Below, in pieces: positions 12,806 through 18,041 of a DNA stretch of 18,041 nt. How positions within the stretch are numbered: position 1 is the stretch's first letter; every line of letters starts with the position of its first letter. This stretch comes from Fervidifonticultor_A tertius (GTDB lineage Bacteria > Sysuimicrobiota > Sysuimicrobiia > Sysuimicrobiales > Humicultoraceae), in the NCBI GenBank assembly GCA_031459235.1, contig JAVKIY010000060.1, positions 1-18,041 on the forward strand, in the 5' to 3' direction. The position numbers and the translations under genes are program-made. The notes under the pieces are model-generated. The model saw only the letters and a list, made by a program, of their open reading frames with translations. It made no database searches and was not told the DNA's origin.

Positions 12806-14527
12806 ATGGTGTCCCACGTATCGGTCTACCGTCGCTGGCGCCCCAAGACGTTCGAGGAGATCATCGGCCAGGAGCGGATCACGCGGACGCTCCAGAACGC
12901 CATCCGCGCCGGCCGAACCTCGCATGCCTACCTCTTCGCCGGGCACCGCGGCACCGGGAAGACCACGACCGCGCGCATCCTGGCGAAGGCGCTCAACTGT
13001 GCGCAGGGGCCCACGCCCACGCCGGACAACACCTGCCCGCAGTGCGTGGCGATCGCGAAGGGCGTCAGCATGGACGTCATCGAGATCGACGGCGCGAGCA
13101 ACACGAGCGTGGACGACGTCCGCGACCTCAAAGAGAAGATCGTGCTGGCGCCGACCGAGAGCCGCTACAAGGTCTACATCATCGACGAGGTCCACATGCT
13201 CTCGACCAGCGCCTTCAACGCGCTGCTGAAGACGCTGGAGGAACCGCCGGCGCACGCCGTGTTCGTGCTGGTGACCACCGAGCCGCACCGCATTCCGGCC
13301 ACCGTGCTGTCGCGCTGCCAGCGCTTTGACTTCCGGCGGGTGTCGTTCGCCGAGATCCTCGGCCGACTGCGAACCATCGCGGCGCAGGACGGCATCGCGA
13401 TCGACGAGGCGGCGCTGGCGCAGATCGCGCGGGTCGCCGACGGCTCGGTGCGCGACGCGGAGTCGGTCCTCGACCAGCTCAGCGCCTACGCCGGCGGGAC
13501 GATCGACCGCGCGCTCGTCACCGAGGTGCTCGGGCTCGTGGACGAAGACGCGGCCGCGGCGTTCGCCGAGGCCGCGCTGCGCCGGGACGTCGCCGCGGCC
13601 CTGCGGCTCGCGCAAGAGGCCGCCGACGCGGGCAAGGACATCCGCCAGGTCCTGCGCGCGCTGCTCGAGCACTTCCGCGACCTGCTGCTGGTGAAGACCT
13701 GTGGGCCGCAGGCCGCGGAGATCCTCGACGCGCCTCGGGAGCACTACGAGCGGCTCGCCCAGCAGGCCGACGGCGTGGCCGTCTCCGACCTGCTGCGCGC
13801 GGTGCGCGTGCTCAACGACGCCGCCAACGACGCGCGCTGGAGCACGCAGCCGCGGCTGGCGCTGGAGGTCGCGCTGGTGCGCGTGGCGCGGCCGGACATG
13901 GATCCCTCGATGGAGGGTGTGCTGGCGCGGCTCGAGCGGCTGGAGAGCGGCGGCGCGCCGGCCGCCCAGGGTCCGCCGCGGGACGAGCCGCGCCAGACCG
14001 CCGACGCGCCGGCACCCCCGGCGAGGCAGCCGCGCGAACGCACGGGCGACCCCAAGGCGACCGCGCCGGCCCCACCGCTCGCGCCCCCCTTGCTGGCCAC
14101 GCCGCCGGCACTCGCCACCCCCCCCGCCGGCGCGCCGCTCGTCTCGATCGACGACGTCCGCCGCCAGTGGGCCCGCGTGCTCGAGCACGTCAAGCGTCAG
14201 AAGATGATCTGCCACGCGCTCCTCATCGACGGTACTCCGCTGGAGGTAAGCGGCGACGTGCTCACCGTGGGGCTGCGCTCCGCCTACGCGTTCCACATGG
14301 AGAACCTGAACCGGCCGGAGAACCGCGAGGTCGTCGAGCGCGCCCTCTCCACCGTACTGGCGCAGCCGCTGCGGTTCCGCTGCCGGCTGTTCGACGCGCC
14401 GGGCGAGGTACCGGCCCCGGCGTCGGCGGAGCGGGTGGACGCCCCGTCCGGCCACGCCGGCGCGTTCCTGGAGCGCGCCCGGCAGCTCTTCGGCGCGCAG
14501 ATCGTCGACGACCCGTCGGCCGGGTAG
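12806..14527 (+). CDS. dnaX: DNA polymerase III subunits gamma/tau
   Basis: This 573-residue clamp-loader ATPase helps load the sliding clamp and tie together the replicase. Walker A is GHRGTGKT (46-53), Walker B ends in DEVH (127-130), and the SRC motif with the arginine finger is at 169-171. The zinc module keeps Cys65, Cys77 and Cys80, but the fourth Cys (E. coli Cys73) is replaced by Asp74. A Pro/Ala-rich linker (about 390-447) follows, then a small domain (VSIDDVRRQW to about 540) that resembles the tau C-terminal region. The N-terminus MVSHVSVYRRWRPKTF fits the family. GAGGTG (12797-12802) is 3 nt from ATG 12806 and 6 nt from GTG 12809, so either may be used. A run of eight C at 14118-14125 lies in the linker. 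ybaB follows 34 nt downstream. Confidence 0.96.
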   Translation: MVSHVSVYRRWRPKTFEEIIGQERITRTLQNAIRAGRTSHAYLFAGHRGTGKTTTARILAKALNCAQGPTPTPDNTCPQCVAIAKGVSMDVIEIDGASNTSVDDVRDLKEKIVLAPTESRYKVYIIDEVHMLSTSAFNALLKTLEEPPAHAVFVLVTTEPHRIPATVLSRCQRFDFRRVSFAEILGRLRTIAAQDGIAIDEAALAQIARVADGSVRDAESVLDQLSAYAGGTIDRALVTEVLGLVDEDAAAAFAEAALRRDVAAALRLAQEAADAGKDIRQVLRALLEHFRDLLLVKTCGPQAAEILDAPREHYERLAQQADGVAVSDLLRAVRVLNDAANDARWSTQPRLALEVALVRVARPDMDPSMEGVLARLERLESGGAPAAQGPPRDEPRQTADAPAPPARQPRERTGDPKATAPAPPLAPPLLATPPALATPPAGAPLVSIDDVRRQWARVLEHVKRQKMICHALLIDGTPLEVSGDVLTVGLRSAYAFHMENLNRPENREVVERALSTVLAQPLRFRCRLFDAPGEVPAPASAERVDAPSGHAGAFLERARQLFGAQIVDDPSAG

Positions 14528-14561
14528 CGGCCGTCGCCACGCAAGCCCCGGAGGCCTCCCC

Positions 14562-14873
14562 GTGCGCATGGGCGATCTCAACAAGATGATGAAACAGGCC
14601 CAGAAGCTGCAGGCCGAGATGGCTCGCGTGCAAGAGGCGCTCGGCGCGGAGCGCGTGGAGGCGACCGCGGGCGGCGGGGTCGTGCGCGCGCTCTGCGACG
14701 GCCACGGCGAGTTGGTCGAACTGGCCATCGACCCGGCGGTGGTCGATCCTGGCGATGTCGCCATGCTGGCGGACCTCATCCGCGCCGCGGTCAACGAGGC
14801 CCAGCGCAGCGCCCGCGCGCTGGCCGAGCGCCGGATGCGCGAGGTGACCGGGGGCCTGCAGCTCCCCTTCTGA
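14562..14873 (+). CDS. Nucleoid-associated protein, YbaB/EbfC family
   Basis: A 103-residue protein with the usual YbaB/EbfC pattern: MGDLNKMMKQAQKLQAEMAR at the N-terminus, a central VEATAGGGVVRALCDGHGEL strand region, LAIDPAVVDPGD and a C-terminal helix with NEAQRSARALAERRM. These dimers bind DNA and are linked to nucleoid structure and recombination; dnaX-ybaB-recR is a common bacterial order. The GTG at 14562 is preferred over ATG 14568 because GGAGG (14550-14554) lies 7 nt before the GTG and 13 nt before the ATG. The stop TGA directly abuts recR's ATG (TGAATG). Confidence 0.93.
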   Translation: MRMGDLNKMMKQAQKLQAEMARVQEALGAERVEATAGGGVVRALCDGHGELVELAIDPAVVDPGDVAMLADLIRAAVNEAQRSARALAERRMREVTGGLQLPF

Positions 14874-15470
14874 ATGGACTACCCGGGGCCTCTGGCCCGC
14901 CTGATCGACGAGCTCTCGAAGATGCCGACCGTGGGACCCAAGACGGCCCAGCGGCTCGCGTTCCACATCCTGCGCCTGCCGCCCGAGGAGGCCCGCGCGC
15001 TCGCCGAGGCCATCGTGGACGTCAAGGCGAAGATGCGGTACTGTTCGGTCTGCTTCACCATCACCGACGTCGATCCGTGCGCCACCTGCGCCGACCCCGC
15101 ACGCCGCGACGACGTGCTCTGCGTGGTCGAGGACCCGCGCGACGTGCTGGCGCTGGAGCGCACACGCGAGTTTCGCGGCCGCTACCACGTACTGCACGGC
15201 GCCATCTCGCCGCTGGACGGCATCGGCCCCGACGACTTGAAGATCGCCGAGCTGCTGGCGCGGGTGCGCGACGGCGCGGTACGCGAGGTCATCGTGGCGA
15301 CGAACCCGCGCGTCGAGGGCGAGGCCACCGCAATCTACCTGGCGCGCCTGCTCAAGCCGCTCGGGCTGCGGGTCACGCGCATCGCCCACGGCCTGCCGGT
15401 GGGCGGCGACCTGGAGTACGCCGACGAGGTGACGCTGGCCCGCGCGCTGGAGGGGCGGCGCGACCTGTAA
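14874..15470 (+). CDS. recR: Recombination protein RecR
   Basis: RecR works with RecF and RecO to load RecA on gapped single-stranded DNA. This 198-residue copy has the normal length and all parts: the helix-hairpin-helix KMPTVGPKTAQRLAFHIL (16-33), a C4 zinc finger (Cys57, Cys60, Cys69, Cys72), the Toprim domain starting VLCVVEDPRDVLALE with Glu86 and ending in the GGDLEYADEVTL stretch. ATG 14874 abuts the ybaB stop, so translation is likely coupled. The stop TAA abuts the next gene's ATG in the same way. Confidence 0.97.
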   Translation: MDYPGPLARLIDELSKMPTVGPKTAQRLAFHILRLPPEEARALAEAIVDVKAKMRYCSVCFTITDVDPCATCADPARRDDVLCVVEDPRDVLALERTREFRGRYHVLHGAISPLDGIGPDDLKIAELLARVRDGAVREVIVATNPRVEGEATAIYLARLLKPLGLRVTRIAHGLPVGGDLEYADEVTLARALEGRRDL

Positions 15471-16697
15471 ATGGGCGCGCAGCCGCCGGCCCGACCGGCG
15501 CGCGGCGGCGCGCTGCGGCACCGGCGGTTCGCGCTGTTCTGGCTGGGCCTGCTCACCGCCCACACGGGCGTCTGGATGCAGACCGTCGGCCAGGGCTGGC
15601 TCGTCTACCAGCTCACCAATACCCCGATCTGGCTCGGGATCACCAGCCTGGCGTTTGCGCTGCCGACGATCGTCGTCCCGCTCGCCACCGGCGCGCTGGC
15701 CGACCGCACCGACCGGCTGGCGCTCGTGCGCGCCACGCAGGTGTTCTCCGCGGCCGCGGTCGGCGTGCTCGCGCTCCTGACGTACCTCGGCGTGGTACAG
15801 GCCTGGCATGTCGCGGCCTACACGCTGGTGGCGGGCCTCTCGCTCGCGTTCGAGGGACCGGCGCGCCATGCGGTGATCCCCTCGCTGGTGGACCGCGACT
15901 CGCTGCTGGGCGCGGTCTCGCTGAGCCAGTCCTCCTACCAGATCGGGGGCTTCATCGGCCCGGCGCTCGCAGGCCTGCTACTCGGCGCCTTCGGCACCGG
16001 GCGCCTCTACCTGCTCTTCGTGGCGAACGCGTGCGCCTTTCTGGTCTTCGCCGCCGCGATCACGGCGATCCGCGCCGCTCCGGCCGCGACCGCCGCCGAA
16101 CCGGCGTCGGCGGGCTCGGTCGTCGAGGGGCTGCGCTACGTGTGGGGTCGCGACGCGCTGCGCGCGTTGCTCCTGCTCGTCACCGTGGTCGCGATCTTCG
16201 GCCGCTCCTACGTGACGCTGCTCCCGGTGTTCGCGCGGGACGTGTTGCGCACGACGGCCGAGGGCCTGGGGTTCCTCACCGCGGCGCCCGGGGTGGGCGT
16301 GATCGCCGGCGCCGCGGTGCTCTCCACGGCGACCACGCGCGCGCGGCCAGGGCGACTCTTCGTCGTCGCGGCCGTGCTCTACGCCGCCCTGCTGGCCGCG
16401 TTCACCCTGGCGCGCGCGCTGCCGGTGGCGATGGCGATCCTGGTGGCCCACGGCTTCGTGAGCGTCACGCTCATCGCGTCGCTGTCGGCGGCGCTCCAGC
16501 TCGCCTCGCCGGACGCGCTGCGCGGCCGGGTGATGAGCCTGTGGACCATCGCGAACGTGGGCCTGCAGTCGGCGGGCGCGATGGTCACCGCGGGCGCCGC
16601 GGCCCTGGTGGGGGCACCGCTCGCGGTGGCGGGCGGCGCGGCGCTGGTTGCGGCCACCGCGCTCGCACTCGCGCGACCGCTGCGCCGGTTGGAGTAG
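15471..16697 (+). CDS. MFS transporter (MFS_3/EntS-like)
   Basis: This 408-residue integral membrane protein has about 12 transmembrane segments. The N-terminal start LRHRRFALFWLGLLTAHTGVW, and GALADRTDR (74-82) between helices 2 and 3, are the usual hallmarks of the enterobactin-exporter-like branch of the major facilitator superfamily. NTP-free proton-driven efflux of small molecules is the general role; the substrate cannot be named. An Ala-rich loop after the sixth helix (about 203-213) fits the central MFS loop. The ATG directly follows recR's TAA, without an own ribosome site, so it is translated by coupling to the dnaX-ybaB-recR messenger. Placement with repair genes is unlikely to be functional. 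Confidence 0.9.
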   Translation: MGAQPPARPARGGALRHRRFALFWLGLLTAHTGVWMQTVGQGWLVYQLTNTPIWLGITSLAFALPTIVVPLATGALADRTDRLALVRATQVFSAAAVGVLALLTYLGVVQAWHVAAYTLVAGLSLAFEGPARHAVIPSLVDRDSLLGAVSLSQSSYQIGGFIGPALAGLLLGAFGTGRLYLLFVANACAFLVFAAAITAIRAAPAATAAEPASAGSVVEGLRYVWGRDALRALLLLVTVVAIFGRSYVTLLPVFARDVLRTTAEGLGFLTAAPGVGVIAGAAVLSTATTRARPGRLFVVAAVLYAALLAAFTLARALPVAMAILVAHGFVSVTLIASLSAALQLASPDALRGRVMSLWTIANVGLQSAGAMVTAGAAALVGAPLAVAGGAALVAATALALARPLRRLE

Positions 16698-16759
16698 CCC
16701 CGACGGCTGCCGCAGTCCCACGGCCGGCGCAGCCCTGGGCGGGCCTCAGCCGGTTCGGG

Positions 16760-16765
16760 TATACT
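16760..16765 (+). promoter_or_regulatory. Candidate -10 box of the ykuK-like gene
   Basis: TATACT at 16760-16765 matches 5/6 of the consensus and lies 19 nt before ATG 16785. No -35 box is apparent 16-18 nt upstream. Transcription would begin near 16772, leaving a leader of about 13 nt that just holds the GGGAG ribosome site (16776-16780). Confidence 0.4.
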
Positions 16766-16784
16766 GGATCGGGGCGGGAGTGCG

Positions 16785-17255
16785 ATGGAGTTCGTGAGCC
16801 CGACCAAGGGCCGCCTGACATTCGAGCAGATGTTCAAGCAGCTGGTGGGGTACATCAAGGACGAACCCGACCAGCACTACCACTTGATCATCGGCACCGA
16901 CTCGCTGCTCTCCGACGACACCACGTTTGTCACCGCGGTGATCGTCCACAAGGTGGGCCGGGGCGGCCGGTACTTCTACCGGAAGTTCCGCAACCGCAAG
17001 ATCGAGAGCCTGCGCCAGCGGATCCTGTTCGAGACCTCGCTGTCGCTCGAGACGGCCCACCTGATCACGACCGAGCTGGCCCGCAACGGCTACTCCCGGC
17101 TGCCGGTGGAGATCCACCTGGACGTGGGCCCCAACGGCGAGACCAAGCGCATCGTCCGCGAGGTCGTGGGCATGGTGTCCGGATCGGGCTACGCCGCGGT
17201 CATCAAGCCGGACGCCTACGGCGCCACCAAGGTCGCCGACAAGCACTCGAAGTAG
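16785..17255 (+). CDS. Ribonuclease H-like YkuK family protein
   Basis: This 156-residue protein belongs to the YkuK family (PF04308, formerly DUF458), of RNase H-like fold. Conserved acidic positions are IIGTDS with Asp39, HLDVGPNGETK with Asp113 and KPDAYGATKVADKHSK with Asp143 near the C-terminus. The fold predicts nucleic-acid binding or cleavage, but no activity is established for the family. It occurs mostly in Firmicutes and related lineages, which helps place the organism. The start at ATG 16785 has GGGAG 4 nt upstream and a -10 box 19 nt before it. It converges on the aldo/keto reductase across 56 nt with only weak hairpins. Confidence 0.9.
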   Translation: MEFVSPTKGRLTFEQMFKQLVGYIKDEPDQHYHLIIGTDSLLSDDTTFVTAVIVHKVGRGGRYFYRKFRNRKIESLRQRILFETSLSLETAHLITTELARNGYSRLPVEIHLDVGPNGETKRIVREVVGMVSGSGYAAVIKPDAYGATKVADKHSK

Positions 17256-17311
17256 CCGGCGGTGAGGCTCGATCGACGCCCGGCGGCGGGGTAGCGCGGC
17301 CTGCGGGCTCC

Positions 17312-18041
17312 TCAGCGCGACCGCCGGCGCCCCCCGGCACCCGCGGGAAAGGCCGCATCGATGCGCCGGATCTCGTCCGTGGTGAGGGTGAGCGCGCCGG
17401 CCGCCGCGTTCTCCTCGACATGCGCGAGCCGGGTAGCCTTGGGAATCGTGAAGGTCGCGGGGTGCCGTACCAGGAACGCCAGCGCCACCTGCCGGGCCGT
17501 GGCGCCGCGCGCCCGGGCGATCTCCTCCAGGACCGGGTGCGACCGAAATCGACCCGCCCCGAAGGGGCTGTAGCCGACGACCGCGACGCCATGCCGCTCG
17601 CAGGCGGGCAGCAACGTGCCCTCGATGCCCCGGTCCTCGAGGTGATAGAGCACTTGGTTGCAGGCGACGCGGCCCGGACCGGCGATCCGCACGGCCTCCT
17701 CCAGGTCGGCGGTGTCGAAGTTGGAGATACCCCAGCTGCGGACCTTGCCGTGCTGCGCGAGCGCCTCGAACGCCGCGATCGTGTCGGCGAGCGGGTGCTC
17801 GCCCGGCCAGTGCAGCAGGTAGCAGTCCAGCCGGTCGGTCCGCAGCCGGCGCAGGCTCGCCTCGCACGCCCGCCGCGTTCCCGCGCGCGTCGCGTTGTGG
17901 GGCCAGACCTTGGACACGAGGAACACTTCATCACGGCGACCCTCGATCGCCTCGGCGACGATCTCCTCGACGCGCCCGTTGCCATACATCTCGGCGGTGT
18001 CGATGTGGGTGAGCCCGAGGTCGAGCCCGCGCCGCAGGGCT
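17312..18041 (-). CDS. Aldo/keto reductase (5' end outside the window)
   Basis: The frame is open to the right edge; about 242 residues are visible of the usual 265-330. The catalytic tetrad of the aldo/keto reductase barrel is present: Asp and Tyr in HIDTAEMYGNG, Lys in VFLVSKVWP and His in LLHWPGEHP. Other typical sites are WGISNFD, the CNQVLYHL segment, VGYSPFGAG and TIPKATRLAHVEENAAA, which binds the NADPH phosphate. Such enzymes reduce aldehydes or ketones with NADPH in the cytoplasm; the substrate is unknown. Stop TGA is at 17312-17314. The start codon and promoter are beyond 18041. Confidence 0.94.
   Translation of the reverse strand, partial: ALRRGLDLGLTHIDTAEMYGNGRVEEIVAEAIEGRRDEVFLVSKVWPHNATRAGTRRACEASLRRLRTDRLDCYLLHWPGEHPLADTIAAFEALAQHGKVRSWGISNFDTADLEEAVRIAGPGRVACNQVLYHLEDRGIEGTLLPACERHGVAVVGYSPFGAGRFRSHPVLEEIARARGATARQVALAFLVRHPATFTIPKATRLAHVEENAAAGALTLTTDEIRRIDAAFPAGAGGRRRSR

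Noticed and set aside
12647..14794. Minus-strand frame of 715 codons opposite dnaX
   Set aside because: Antisense shadow made by the codon bias of dnaX; no motif and no ribosome site.
16705..16734. Hairpin between the MFS gene and the ykuK-like gene
   Set aside because: Only six pairs with an 18-nt loop, no T-run; expected by chance at this GC content.
1..18041. CRISPR array, insertion sequence or prophage
   Set aside because: No regularly spaced repeats, transposase motifs, terminal inverted repeats or phage structural genes were seen.

Overview
The window is an 18 kb, very GC-rich bacterial chromosomal segment, tightly packed with genes on both strands. The gene content suits a Gram-positive-related (Terrabacteria-type) lineage: a UPF0182 membrane protein, a YkuK-type RNase H-like protein, an enoyl-ACP reductase of the FabI type and a dnaX-ybaB-recR cluster. 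I lean towards a poorly cultured, environmental high-GC phylum of the CSP1-3 (Sysuimicrobiota) kind, but this is an impression from gene content, not a phylogenetic result.

Layout. Positions 1-715 hold the end of an MFS transporter, a cold-shock protein gene with its own candidate promoter and a perfect 16-bp hairpin behind it. Positions 716-3439 encode a 907-residue UPF0182 protein, which converges on a small GYD-domain gene (3512-3832, minus). Positions 3963-7732 form an accessory-looking block, all on the minus strand: a broken HepT-MNT toxin-antitoxin remnant, a type II HAD-family dehalogenase, a tetratricopeptide gene split by a frameshift, and an intact MNT-HEPN pair. The block ends at a tRNA-Lys(UUU) gene (7790-7865, minus). 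Both apparent point frameshifts fall in short G/C homopolymers.

From 8158 to 10288 runs a compact plus-strand three-gene unit: an ATP-grasp ligase, a 74-residue protein resembling an Sm/SH3-like barrel, and a two-domain rhodanese-type sulfurtransferase. The combination looks like a small uncharacterised pathway and is the best candidate for something undescribed. After a gap holding a degenerate tandem repeat comes a secreted DUF305-like protein followed 21 nt later by FabI. FabI converges on a CPBP-family membrane protease; the two stop codons share one CTAG.

Positions 12806-16697 carry the replication/repair cluster dnaX-ybaB-recR, to which an MFS transporter is attached by an abutting stop/start (TAAATG). 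A YkuK-family gene follows with its own -10 box. The window ends inside a minus-strand aldo/keto reductase whose first residues lie outside it.

Most genes are ordinary housekeeping or accessory functions. The points that deserve a second look are the decayed and intact HEPN/MNT modules within 4 kb, the ATP-grasp/barrel/rhodanese unit, the atypical DnaX zinc site and C8 run, and a shared promoter-like arrangement in front of the tRNA and the hepT remnant.
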